Notes under the pieces: model-generated
What the model was told of the DNA's origin: nothing
Seen by the model: the letters and a program-made list of their open reading frames with translations, nothing else
The model's database searches: none
Position numbers and translations under genes: made by a program
From: Mucilaginibacter jinjuensis
GTDB lineage: Bacteria > Bacteroidota > Bacteroidia > Sphingobacteriales > Sphingobacteriaceae
DNA length: 64,000 nt
Assembly: GCF_028596025.1 (NCBI RefSeq)
Contig: NZ_CP117167.1
Span: forward strand, 2,480,001 to 2,544,000
Direction: 5' to 3'
In this document: piece by piece, positions 25,388 to 33,379 of the stretch
Layout: the number at the start of each line of letters is the position of its first letter
Position numbering within the stretch: the first letter of the stretch is position 1

Positions 25388-25447
25388 TCATCGCCTGCAA
25401 ATACAGCAATAAATAAAAGCGTTTGTAAGTGTATAATTAATTTTCAT
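25388..25447 (-). CDS. Putative cysteine leader peptide of the sulfate-assimilation operon
   Basis: ATG at 25447, TGA at 25388; the 19-residue product is MKINYTLTNAFIYCCICRR. Three of four codons near its end are Cys (TGC TGT ATT TGC). It begins 14 bases after a consensus -7 element and is followed by a terminator 35 bases past its stop. The sequence CUGUUGC just after the stop (25375-25381) can pair with GCAGCAG in the terminator hairpin (25335-25341). This is the layout of amino-acid attenuation: a ribosome stalled at Cys codons would leave CUGUUGC free, and a ribosome at the stop would cover it. A second Cys run (TGT TGC TGT) exists in another frame downstream. Translation is inferred only. 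Confidence 0.65.
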   Translation of the reverse strand: MKINYTLTNAFIYCCICRR

Positions 25448-25460
25448 CGTTATTATATCC

Positions 25461-25468
25461 CAAATATA
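25461..25468 (-). promoter_or_regulatory. -7 promoter element of the sulfate-assimilation operon
   Basis: The minus strand reads TATATTTG (TAnnTTTG), 14 bases before the leader ATG. It is flanked by an imperfect inverted pair, TTATATCCC (25453-25461) and GGGAATAAG (25480-25488), a possible operator for the adjacent Rrf2 regulator. Confidence 0.6.
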
Positions 25469-25535
25469 TATATACTATAGGGAATAAGTAGTAATTATTT
25501 GAAAATTTTACTAAATGTTTTTCAGATGACTTTTT

Positions 25536-25973
25536 TTATTGAATGAGGGTAAGCCCGCTTTCGCGTGCAATAACATCGGCAATGCTGGTTTCCGAAAGAA
25601 TTTTCAGCGTAGCATCACGTACCTCAATAAACACATCCCTTATACCACAGGTAGTTTCCTGGTGGCATTCATCACAACGATGGTAAAAGTTTAAGCTAGC
25701 ACAAGGCACCATAGCAATGGGGCCGTCCGTAATACGCATAATACTTACCAGGTAAATGTCTTTGGGGTCTTTGTTGAGGCTGTAGCCGCCGCCCGCGCCT
25801 TTTTTGCTGTACAGATAACCAGAGTTTCGAAGCTCCAGTAGTATTTGTTCAAGAAACTTTTTTGGTATTTTTTCCAGTTCGGCAATTTTTGAGATCTGCA
25901 TAGGCGGCTGATCAGCATTTTTACCCAGAATTACCAGTGCTTTAATCGCGTATTTGGTTTTTTTTGACAGCAT
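25536..25973 (-). CDS. Rrf2-family transcriptional regulator (possible sulfur/cysteine regulator)
   Basis: 145 residues. The N-terminal winged helix LSKKTKYAIKALVILGK, with IPKKFLEQILLELRNSGYLYSKKGAGGGY, is the Rrf2/IscR/CymR signature. Cysteines at 91, 100, 103 and 109 (RCDECHQETTC) are spaced like the cluster-binding region of IscR-type members but with one extra Cys. It lies just upstream of the cys operon on the same strand, so a CymR-like role in sulfur control is plausible. It has its own TACATTTG -7 element (25993-26000). Confidence 0.9.
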   Translation of the reverse strand: MLSKKTKYAIKALVILGKNADQPPMQISKIAELEKIPKKFLEQILLELRNSGYLYSKKGAGGGYSLNKDPKDIYLVSIMRITDGPIAMVPCASLNFYHRCDECHQETTCGIRDVFIEVRDATLKILSETSIADVIARESGLTLIQ

Positions 25974-25992
25974 TTTATACTATAACAACTTA

Positions 25993-26000
25993 CAAATGTA
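25993..26000 (-). promoter_or_regulatory. -7 promoter element of the Rrf2 gene
   Basis: The minus strand reads TACATTTG (TAnnTTTG), 20 bases before the ATG at 25973. It is embedded in a TTGTACATTTGTAAGTTGT dyad-like stretch that could be an autoregulatory site. Confidence 0.5.
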
Positions 26001-26123
26001 CAACAAAGAAATATAGGTATAATATTTTGTATATTGATTAAAAGTTAGAACAGCAAAATTTTAATTAATAAGCTAAACTTCGACGGCATTTTTTAATATT
26101 TGTAATCTAATTATTCGCAAGCT

Positions 26124-26624
26124 ATGTACCGTCATATTCAGGACTTTCTCAACGATTGGAAAAACGAAGAGAGCAATACCGTCAAGATTTTTTCTGAAAT
26201 AACGGAAGAAACCAAATCACAAAAAATTAATGAAAATGTGCGCTCGCTCGAGCGTTTGGCCTGGCATATTACCCATACTATTACAGAAATGGGCTCAAAA
26301 GCAGGTTTATTTGAAAGCGACCCGCTTGAAGATCAACCGATCCCGGCCACATTTACAGAGATCATTGAAGCCTACAAGCGAAACAGCGCATTACTGGCCC
26401 AAACCGTGCCAAGCAAGTGGACAGATTCATCTTTAGAGGACGAAGTTCCCATGTACGGCGAAAACTGGAAAAAGGGAAATATCCTCTCTATCCTCATCGG
26501 CCACGAGGCACACCACCGCAGCCAGATGACGATTATTATGCGCATGCTTGGCTTATCCGTTCCGGGTTTATATGGCCCATCAAAGGAGGAATGGATTGCT
26601 TACGGGATGCCGGCTATGGAGTAA
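26124..26624 (+). CDS. DinB/YfiT-family putative metalloprotein
   Basis: 166 residues, mainly helical. A His in the first helix pair (LAWHITHTI) and the C-terminal HEAHHRSQMTIIMRMLG give the three-histidine metal site typical of the DinB/YfiT superfamily. Members include bacillithiol S-transferases and damage-inducible proteins; the substrate here is unknown. It is monocistronic and divergent from the Rrf2 regulator. Confidence 0.88.
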   Translation: MYRHIQDFLNDWKNEESNTVKIFSEITEETKSQKINENVRSLERLAWHITHTITEMGSKAGLFESDPLEDQPIPATFTEIIEAYKRNSALLAQTVPSKWTDSSLEDEVPMYGENWKKGNILSILIGHEAHHRSQMTIIMRMLGLSVPGLYGPSKEEWIAYGMPAME

Positions 26625-26684
26625 TTTGGGGGCTTGTGAGTTCTCAGTCTGCCTGATCTCTGTTAGGATAGGTAAATCAGTTAT

Positions 26685-26815
26685 TAGTGTTAGTGGATGT
26701 TCTTTTTTCTTTTTGAAAAGAATAAAAGAACCAAAAAAGAAAACAGCGGCTACGTTCTGTTCTTTTTAAGGTAGTGGTGGGGCTTTGCCTGTACTACCCG
26801 AACAGCCCTAATGCC
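26685..26815 (+). repeat. Composite dispersed repeat, copy D (partial)
   Basis: Shares with the copies at 34.9, 43.2 and 46.3 kb the order GTTAGTGGATGT, a T-rich/A-rich hairpin (26699-26731), CCAAAAAAGAAAAC, then GGCT and a G/T-rich stretch ending CTACCCGAA. The hairpin ends are GTTC/GAAC here, different from the other copies yet still paired. Confidence 0.65.
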
Positions 26816-26872
26816 GCAAAAAGAGTGTATTTACGGTTGCTCTCTTTAATACCTTTTAATACTTTGTTTCTT

Positions 26873-28015
26873 CTACAGCAACAAAATATCAATCCGGTGT
26901 GCGTGCACCATTTCAAGTTTTTTGTTCCAGGCAAAGATGGTGAAGTTGCCGTCTTGTGAGGCTACTAAGGCAATGGCATCGTGCTGGTCATATACAAACT
27001 GCGCTGCAGCCAGGTGACGCGTTCCGCCATTTTGGGCAGGATGCATACGGCAGGCAGTAGAATCAATTGTGGGTTCGGTAACTACAATTTCTTCAATGGT
27101 ATTATCAGTGGCGCGGGCGATTTTAGCACCGAAGGCTAGTAACTCATGATCCTGGGTTACTACGGTAGCGCCATCAACGGCGGTAAAGCCGCCAATAATT
27201 TCGATTCCCTGTAATAAACGTTCTTGCCATTCGAGTTTGTTGCGGTGGCTATGGTCTTGCTCAACGAGTTCTTTAACCACGGTGTAGGGTGGCTCAACCG
27301 GATAGCTGATAGGTTTTACGATTGATTTACGCCACTCGTCAGAATTATTAGGTACCACCAGCACAATACCGCCGCGCTGGTGCGAACGCATAGAGGCAGC
27401 CAGCTCAACCCAAACATTTACAGAGTTGGATAAGTAGGAAGGTAGTGGCATACCCATTAAAGATGCCATCAGATCTGGGAAGTCGCCGGATGTGTTGGCA
27501 TTGCTTTCGTCAACAATCTTAATTTTATCGCCTTTTAATATGGCTATGTTTACAAACTTGCCGAAGCCATCAACGCGGCTGTGTTTAATTACCACCAGGC
27601 CGGGTTCAATAACTTCGAGTACAAAACAAATGTGTGGGATACCATGCGTGGTTCCCCAGATATACATATCGTCGCCATCGTTCCAAACAGCCAGATGTAT
27701 GCCGGGATTTTCGACAGCGGGAGAGAGTTTGTTAAGATTGTGCGGAGTTAACCTTAGTTTACGGCCAAAGCGCAACGGTCTGTCAGCCTGATCGGGGTGT
27801 AATAATGCGATTGAAATTTTGGGTGAATGCCCTTCTTCGCGTTGTAAACTGGCCCAGAAAGCAGCATCAATAATAGCCTCAATAATATGTATTGGCGGCT
27901 GTGTAGCCAGGTTTCTTTTACCCATTTTGCGCGCCTCATTAAGGTGCTTTGCAAAGTGCGATTCTATGGTTGAGGCCACCATTCGGGCGGCCAGGTATGA
28001 TGGCTCAGATAACAT
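26873..28015 (-). CDS. DACNV-sensor diadenylate cyclase-like protein (c-di-AMP)
   Basis: 380 residues. The N-terminal half (about 1-240) resembles the DACNV sensor region; the C-terminal part is a DisA_N/DAC nucleotidyltransferase domain. The first DAC motif DGA is at 281-283. The second is GGTRHLAAAQFV, with Arg333-His334-Leu335 where DisA and CdaA have RHR. If active it would make c-di-AMP from two ATP, in the cytoplasm because there is no signal peptide or membrane helix. The RHL variant may be normal for this subfamily or may reduce activity. It stands alone between a repeat and the GH3 terminator. Confidence 0.8.
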   Translation of the reverse strand: MLSEPSYLAARMVASTIESHFAKHLNEARKMGKRNLATQPPIHIIEAIIDAAFWASLQREEGHSPKISIALLHPDQADRPLRFGRKLRLTPHNLNKLSPAVENPGIHLAVWNDGDDMYIWGTTHGIPHICFVLEVIEPGLVVIKHSRVDGFGKFVNIAILKGDKIKIVDESNANTSGDFPDLMASLMGMPLPSYLSNSVNVWVELAASMRSHQRGGIVLVVPNNSDEWRKSIVKPISYPVEPPYTVVKELVEQDHSHRNKLEWQERLLQGIEIIGGFTAVDGATVVTQDHELLAFGAKIARATDNTIEEIVVTEPTIDSTACRMHPAQNGGTRHLAAAQFVYDQHDAIALVASQDGNFTIFAWNKKLEMVHAHRIDILLL

Positions 28016-28120
28016 TTAATTTCACGGTATATTACAAAGCTATAATATATATTATTTAATTAGATACTGCAACTGCGTGGCAATTGAATATGACCCGGCG
28101 TCGACACTCAATTCCACAAA

Positions 28121-28152
28121 AAAAGCCCTCCGGAATTAACCAGAGGACTTTT
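28121..28152 (-). terminator. Intrinsic terminator of the first GH3 gene
   Basis: AAAAGCCCTCCGG and CCAGAGGACTTTT pair with G-U and mismatch tolerance around a short loop; the minus strand continues into TTTTTT. It lies 22 bp after the GH3 stop. Confidence 0.8.
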
Positions 28153-28173
28153 GAGAGATTTAGTTGATTATTA

Positions 28174-30339
28174 TTAATTGATGTTTATTGTGGTTTCTTT
28201 TTTAATATCTTTTGATGATGTACCCGCCAGCAATTTATACTTGCCCGGTTCAACAACCCATTTCATAGCTGTTGCATCAAAATAAGCTAAATCTTTAGCT
28301 GGTATTTTAAGCGTTACTGTAGCAGTTTGCCCGGCTGCTATCCATACTTTTTTAAAGGCTTTAAGTTCTTTTTCTGCACGATCAACCTTAGAGCCTGATT
28401 TGTGGACATACAACTGCACGGTTTCTTTACCCGCATACTTACCGGTGTTTTTTACCTTAACCGTAGCAGTAATATTATCTGTTGATTTATAAGTTGCCCT
28501 ATCAGCATACAAGCCATCATAATCATAATTGGTATATGATAAACCATAACCAAACGGATATAATGGATCAATGTTTTTGGTATCGAACCAACGGTAGCCT
28601 ACCAGGATGCCTTCTTTATAATCAACCTTTAAATCATTGCCAGGATAGGCATTTAAGGCATGCGCCGGAGAATCGCCCAGTGAAGCCGGGAAGGTAAATG
28701 GCAATTTACCCGATGGGTTAATTTTGCCCAGCAGTACATCGGCCAAAGCATTGCCATTCTCAGAACCATTATACCACGACCATACAATGGTGTGGTTGTT
28801 CTTTTTAATAGCGCCGATATCATAAGGTGCACCGCCAACAACTACTACAATGGTATTTGGGTTAGCAGCGGTAACCGCATCGATCAAAGTTTGCTCACCG
28901 AAAGGTAATGACAGATCTTTACGGTCGCGGCCTTCACTTTCGTAATCACGGTTGCCACCAACAAAAAGGATAGCCATATCGGTTGATTTTGCAGCAGCAA
29001 CAGCTTCGCTTACCATGGCTGGGTCTGAATGGTTGTAATCATCACCATTATGGTTTTCTTTAGTCGGGTGATAAACGCCCGAATAGCCTTGCGCAAATTT
29101 GATATTAACGCTGCTACCCAACCTGTTTTTTAAACCGGTCAGTGCGTTAATTTCATATTTAGCTTTAACACCAGCACCAAAGCCTCCAAGGTGGAAAGTG
29201 TGAGTGGCATTATCACCAATCACGGCAATGCTTTTAATGCCTGATGTGTTTAAAGGCAATAAGTGCTTATCGTTTTTCAATAATACGATTGATTCTGAAG
29301 CAATTTCGTAAGCGGTTTTGCTATGCGCCGGGGTAGCCATGCTGCCTTTCGGTTGGTTTGCGCTTAAAGAAGTTTGGTACATAACCCATAAAATGCGGCG
29401 TACTTTTGCATCGATAGTAGCTACGGTAACTTTGCCTGCCTTAACAGAATCGAGCAGGGCTGTGGCGAAATAGTACTTATCATATTTTTCGCCCGAACCC
29501 ATTTCCAGATCGAGGCCATTGTTAGCAGCGGCTACGGTACTGTGTGTGCCGCCCCAGTCGCTCATTACTAAACCTTTAAATTTCCATTCGCCTTTTAAGA
29601 TCTTCTTCAACAGGTAGTCATTCTCTGAACAATACACCCCACGAACTTTATTATAGGCCGACATGATCGTCCATGCACCGCCTTCGGTAATTGAAGCCTT
29701 GAAAGCAGGTAGGTATATTTCGCGCAGGACACGTTCGTCGATGTTTACGCTTACATGGTCGCGCTCTACTTCCTGGTTGTTTACAGCAAAGTGTTTAACG
29801 CAGGCAGCCACGTGCTGGCTTTGGATACCATGTACAGATGCAACAGCCAGTCGCGCATTTAAATACGGATCTTCAGAATAATACTCGTAGGTACGGCCGC
29901 AAAGCGGGGTACGTGCAATATTAAAAGCCGGGGCCAGCATCACCTGTTTATTGCGGGCACGGGCTTCTTCGCCCATATCGTGGCCGTAACGGTAGGCCAG
30001 TTCGGGATTCCAGGTGGCTGCTAAAGCCGAGCCGTTGGGGAAAAAGGTAGCAGAGTCGGTCAGTAAATTGGCCGATCCCCAGCCGGGTTTAACTTCTTCG
30101 CGTACGCCTAATGGGCCGTCATCGCTCACCAGGTCGGGAATACCTAAACGCTTAACACCTGCCGATGAAAATAGTCCGTTGGCGTGCACCATTGCTATTT
30201 TTTCTTCGAGGGTCAGCTTTTTGATGATGGCCGAAATTTTAGCATCAGTACTACCGGCTGATTTACTTTGTGCATTAACAGCGCCACCGCCCAAAAGTAA
30301 AACACCGCAGAAGATGTACCCGGAAACTCTTTTTCTCAT
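28174..30339 (-). CDS. Glycoside hydrolase family 3 beta-glucosidase/xylosidase
   Basis: 721 residues with a Sec signal peptide (LLLGGGAVNAQS). The GH3 N-terminal TIM barrel contains CVKHFAVNNQEVERD and the nucleophile motif VMSDWGGTHS (catalytic Asp). The C-terminal alpha/beta sandwich carries the conserved GGNRDYESEGRDRKDLSLP, with the general acid/base Glu likely here, and a fibronectin III-like domain closes the protein (TVKVKNTGKYAGKETVQLYV). It is predicted to hydrolyse beta-glycosides in the periplasm. It resembles the BglB group rather than BglX, and no SusCD partner is nearby. Confidence 0.93.
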   Translation of the reverse strand: MRKRVSGYIFCGVLLLGGGAVNAQSKSAGSTDAKISAIIKKLTLEEKIAMVHANGLFSSAGVKRLGIPDLVSDDGPLGVREEVKPGWGSANLLTDSATFFPNGSALAATWNPELAYRYGHDMGEEARARNKQVMLAPAFNIARTPLCGRTYEYYSEDPYLNARLAVASVHGIQSQHVAACVKHFAVNNQEVERDHVSVNIDERVLREIYLPAFKASITEGGAWTIMSAYNKVRGVYCSENDYLLKKILKGEWKFKGLVMSDWGGTHSTVAAANNGLDLEMGSGEKYDKYYFATALLDSVKAGKVTVATIDAKVRRILWVMYQTSLSANQPKGSMATPAHSKTAYEIASESIVLLKNDKHLLPLNTSGIKSIAVIGDNATHTFHLGGFGAGVKAKYEINALTGLKNRLGSSVNIKFAQGYSGVYHPTKENHNGDDYNHSDPAMVSEAVAAAKSTDMAILFVGGNRDYESEGRDRKDLSLPFGEQTLIDAVTAANPNTIVVVVGGAPYDIGAIKKNNHTIVWSWYNGSENGNALADVLLGKINPSGKLPFTFPASLGDSPAHALNAYPGNDLKVDYKEGILVGYRWFDTKNIDPLYPFGYGLSYTNYDYDGLYADRATYKSTDNITATVKVKNTGKYAGKETVQLYVHKSGSKVDRAEKELKAFKKVWIAAGQTATVTLKIPAKDLAYFDATAMKWVVEPGKYKLLAGTSSKDIKKETTININ

Positions 30340-31063
30340 ATCTAATTTTTACAGGTGTAATTGTTTAACTAATGTGTTGATATCCAATTGTGAAACCTTC
30401 ATTGTGTCTTAATTACACTTTTGCGAAATAGTAATTGGTATAAAAAACAATTAGTTAGAGGCTAAAAGTAATAATGTAATACGCGCTGTACTTGTGCTAA
30501 ATAAACAAATGATTGTACTATTTTAACAAGGTTGTGAATGGTGAGTTGTGAATGAGTGAGTAGGGGGGGAATAATGAGTGAAGGAGTGAGTTGTGAGTTA
30601 GTGAATAGGAACCTTCAGCTCGCGTTAGGGATTGGAGCGGATACCGTCCGCCTATCGGCGGATAATGCCTGTGCAGTATGAGCGTAAAGCCCGACCGGAG
30701 GGAACGCCCAAATGAGTTAGTGAGTGGTGAGTTTTGAATTAGTGAGTTAGGATCGGCGCAAATTCAGGGCGAAGAAGATTCCTCGTACCTCGGAATGACA
30801 AATGGAAAGAAAGTCAGAACGGTTCAGCGCCGTTGTTGTCACCACCAACATCCATGCTTACATATAGTATATTATTGTTGGTGACAACACCAACAATGGC
30901 GAGTTTTTAGAAAAAGGGGATGTCATACTGAGCTCCGTCGAAGTATGGTGGGTAGGGCTCTATGCGCAGTGTTTCAATACAGAATAGGTTAAAAAAGAAA
31001 TCCAATAGCTGATTGAAAGATAACTCGAATCAAAGCACTATTGGATTTTTATGGGTTAATTGC
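30340..31063. repeat. Gene-free region with dispersed repeats
   Basis: Holds 'GTGAGTTGTGAATGAGTGAG' tracts (30535-30610 and 30715-30750), a GC-richer insert between them (30612-30712, GGATTGGAGCGGATACCGTC and GACCGGAGGGAACGCC), a TTGTTGTCACC...GGTGACAACA inverted pair (30832-30894), and a 'TCATACTGAGCTCCGTCGAAG' unit near 30929 that recurs at 53.69 kb. No convincing gene was seen. Confidence 0.6.
30991..31050 (-). terminator. Terminator-like inverted repeat after the 67-residue gene
   Basis: AAATCCAATAG (30998-31008) and CTATTGGATTT (31038-31048) are perfect 11-bp arms around a 29-base loop. On the minus strand the distal arm is followed by CTTTTTTAAC. It starts 16 bp after the small gene's stop. 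The long loop makes it less certain. Confidence 0.6.
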
Positions 31064-31267
31064 TTAACCGGGGATATTAGTTTTTTGGGGTTCGGGCGGG
31101 GTTGATACAATTTCGCCAAATTCATTAACATAAGCCATCATACTTTCCAGATCACCTCCTGTAGCGTTTTCCTGGCGCTGTTGTTTACGATACTCTTTAT
31201 CTTCCTTCTTTTTCTGACGGTTTTTTTCGAGTTGTTTTTTCATGAAGGTTGCCTGGGATTTTGCCAT
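31064..31267 (-). CDS. Small basic protein downstream of the cold-shock gene
   Basis: 67 residues, very rich in Lys, Gln and Arg in the first half (MKKQLEKNRQKKKEDKEYRKQQRQ, a likely charged helix) with an acidic middle (ESMMAYVNEFGEIV). It sits 84 bp downstream of a CspA-like gene on the same strand, an arrangement I believe is common in Bacteroidota, which suggests an RNA-binding or ribosome-related partner. No function can be assigned. A hairpin between the two genes may set their ratio. Confidence 0.75.
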   Translation of the reverse strand: MAKSQATFMKKQLEKNRQKKKEDKEYRKQQRQENATGGDLESMMAYVNEFGEIVSTPPEPQKTNIPG

Positions 31268-31296
31268 ATTTTACTGTTGGTTTTAATTTTTTTATA

Positions 31297-31328
31297 AACA
31301 AAAAGCACCTGCCGGTTAGGCAAGTGCT
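31297..31328 (-). terminator. Terminator/attenuator between the cold-shock gene and its small partner
   Basis: On the minus strand AGCACTTGCC, a short loop and GGCAGGTGCT form a 10-bp stem followed by TTTTTGTTT. It begins 23 bp after the cold-shock gene stop and lies before the small gene, so part of the transcripts should end here. Confidence 0.8.
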
Positions 31329-31351
31329 CACGATTAAATTTATAGTATTTC

Positions 31352-31546
31352 TTAGATTACTTTAACATTTACCGCATTTGGTCCTTTTCTGCCTTCTTCG
31401 ATATCGAAAGAAACTTTGTCGTTTTCACGGATTTCGTCGATTAAGCCAGTTGAGTGAACGAAAACATCATTTCTGTTTTCGCTTTGTGAAATAAAGCCGA
31501 AACCTTTAGTGGTATCGTAGAACTTTACTGTTCCTTCTTTTTGCAT
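31352..31546 (-). CDS. Cold-shock domain protein (CspA family)
   Basis: 64 residues, a single OB-fold RNA/ssDNA chaperone. RNP1 KGFGFI and RNP2 DVFVH are intact (GTVKFYDTTKGFGFISQSENRNDVFVHSTGL). The 3' end has VSFDIEEGRKGPNAVNV, as in other CSPs. The upstream region to 31791 (245 bp) is long enough for a structured 5' leader typical of cold-shock mRNAs, but I cannot define its folding. Confidence 0.97.
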   Translation of the reverse strand: MQKEGTVKFYDTTKGFGFISQSENRNDVFVHSTGLIDEIRENDKVSFDIEEGRKGPNAVNVKVI

Positions 31547-31738
31547 TGTATTATTTTTAATAAGTGCGCAAGGTACGCATTAATAACGGGCTTATTTTAC
31601 TATGGGTGAAATATATTAACAGTATTTTAATTTTTTAAACTAAAATATATTGGTTAAGTGGTTGATTATGTTGATGGTGTGAGTTGTTTATACCGGACAA
31701 TACGCCATGTAGTAGAAATGTAAATTCGTTAAATATTG

Positions 31739-31752
31739 GTTTGAATTCAAAC
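31739..31752. promoter_or_regulatory. Palindromic operator over the -33 region of the emrB-marR operon
   Basis: GTTTGAATTCAAAC is a perfect 14-bp palindrome; TTGAATTCAA cores are typical of MarR-family operators. It covers the -33 TTTG of the operon, so binding should block RNA polymerase. The MarR gene of the same operon is the obvious candidate. Confidence 0.7.
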
Positions 31753-31771
31753 TATCAATTATTTAACTTTG
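31740..31771 (+). promoter_or_regulatory. Promoter of the emrB-marR operon
   Basis: TTTG at 31740-31743, a 20-bp spacer, and TAACTTTG at 31764-31771 make a near-perfect Bacteroidota promoter (-33 TTTG, -7 TAnnTTTG). The ATG follows at 31792. Confidence 0.75.
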
Positions 31772-31791
31772 CATATTACTACTAATAATAT

Positions 31792-33369
31792 ATGCAAGCA
31801 CAATCTTTAGTTGAATACGGGCCGAGGCGAATCATTATAACTATCACCGCCGTTTTTTGCGCCCTGTTAGAGATTATTGATACCACCATTGTTAACGTTG
31901 CCTTAAATGATATGCGGGGTAACCTTGGCGCTACCTTGAATGAGATTAGCTGGGTTATTACAGCTTATTCACTGGCCAACGTAATCATTGTACCCATGAC
32001 CAGCTGGCTCTCCCAGCAGTTTGGCCGTCGAAATTACTTTGCTGCCTCGGTTGTTATATTTACTGTTTGTTCTTTTTTATGCGGTAATGCCCATAATATC
32101 TGGGAACTGGTGATCTTCCGTTTTTTACAAGGAATGGGCGGAGGCGCACTATTGGTAACATCGCAAACCATTATTACCGAAAGCTGGCCGACTGAAAAAC
32201 GTGCCATGGCGCAAGCAATTTATACATTGGGCGTAATTGTTGGCCCAACACTTGGACCGCCGCTGGGTGGTTATATTGTTGATAATTATTCGTGGCCGTT
32301 TATATTTTACATTAACATCCCGGTAGGTATCATTGCAACCTTACTTACGCTGCAATACGTGCGGAGCCCTCAATATGAAGAGAAGCGACCAGCCAGCCAG
32401 GTTGACTGGTGGGGGATCGGTCTGCTTACCGTAGGCATCTCGTCCCTGCAATATGTGTTAGAGAAGGGGCAGGAGGACGATTGGTTTAGCAGTAAAGCCA
32501 TCATTGTATTATGTGTTACGGCTTTCCTTGGTTTATATCTCTTCATCTGGCGAGAGTTATCGTATAAATATCCCATCGTAAATCTACGCGTACTCAAGAA
32601 CGGAAACCTGCGGATAGGGGTATTATTATCCTTTATTATGGGTTTAGGGCTGTTTGGGTCGACCTTTGTGATACCCTTATATACCCAGTCTCTATTGGGA
32701 TGGACGGCCCAGCAATCGGGTATGCTGCAATTGCCAAGCACTTTGTTTGTGGCTGTGATGATGCCGGTGGTGGCGATTTTAATACAGAAAGGCATCCCTC
32801 AGAAGTATCTGATTGCCATAGGGATGACGGTATTCTTTGTTTATAGTTATTTATCATACACTATTCTGACTCCATTCACCAGTAGCGGCGATTTCTTTTG
32901 GATCTTGATTATCCGCGGGTTTGGTTTAGGCTTGCTTTCTGTACCGGTGAGCACGATGTCGTTATCCACCTTAAAGGGACCAGAGATTGGCCAGGGAGCG
33001 GCATTCTCGGGAATGATGCGGCAATTGGGTGGTTCGTTCGGTGTGGCCTTGATCTCTACGTTTGTATCGCGGCAAACACAGGTGCACCGCAATACATTGG
33101 TGTCGCATCTGGATGTTAACAGTTTAAGTGTACAGCAGCGGGTAGCGCAAATGACAGCAAGTTCACGCCACAACGGCTTAGATAGTATTACTGCCCGGCA
33201 AACGGCTTATGCCATGCTGGATGGCGCGGTTACCAAACAAGCCACGCTACTGTCATATATGGATGTTTTTTTATGGGTGGGCGTTATGTTTTTGGTTTGT
33301 GTGCCTATTGTGCTGATATTTATAAAACGAAGCAAAGCCAAAGTAAACCTTGCAGATGCAGCTCATTAA
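31792..33369 (+). CDS. DHA2-family (EmrB/QacA) drug:H+ antiporter
   Basis: 525 residues with 14 predicted membrane helices. The start LLEIIDTTIVNVALNDMRGNLGATLNEISWVITAYSLAN and the motifs GRRNYF and GPPLGGYIVDNYSWPFIFYINIPVG are hallmarks of EmrB/LfrA/QacA pumps of the major facilitator superfamily. It exports drugs or other hydrophobic compounds across the inner membrane. No HlyD-type adaptor is next to it. It is followed after 10 bp by a MarR regulator. Confidence 0.94.
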   Translation: MQAQSLVEYGPRRIIITITAVFCALLEIIDTTIVNVALNDMRGNLGATLNEISWVITAYSLANVIIVPMTSWLSQQFGRRNYFAASVVIFTVCSFLCGNAHNIWELVIFRFLQGMGGGALLVTSQTIITESWPTEKRAMAQAIYTLGVIVGPTLGPPLGGYIVDNYSWPFIFYINIPVGIIATLLTLQYVRSPQYEEKRPASQVDWWGIGLLTVGISSLQYVLEKGQEDDWFSSKAIIVLCVTAFLGLYLFIWRELSYKYPIVNLRVLKNGNLRIGVLLSFIMGLGLFGSTFVIPLYTQSLLGWTAQQSGMLQLPSTLFVAVMMPVVAILIQKGIPQKYLIAIGMTVFFVYSYLSYTILTPFTSSGDFFWILIIRGFGLGLLSVPVSTMSLSTLKGPEIGQGAAFSGMMRQLGGSFGVALISTFVSRQTQVHRNTLVSHLDVNSLSVQQRVAQMTASSRHNGLDSITARQTAYAMLDGAVTKQATLLSYMDVFLWVGVMFLVCVPIVLIFIKRSKAKVNLADAAH

Positions 33370-33379
33370 ATCCTGAAAA

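Noticed and set aside
25300..25535. SAM or other known riboswitch upstream of the sulfite reductase gene
   Set aside because: Considered because of the sulfur operon, but I saw no SAM-I/II core; the leader ORF plus terminator explains the space better.
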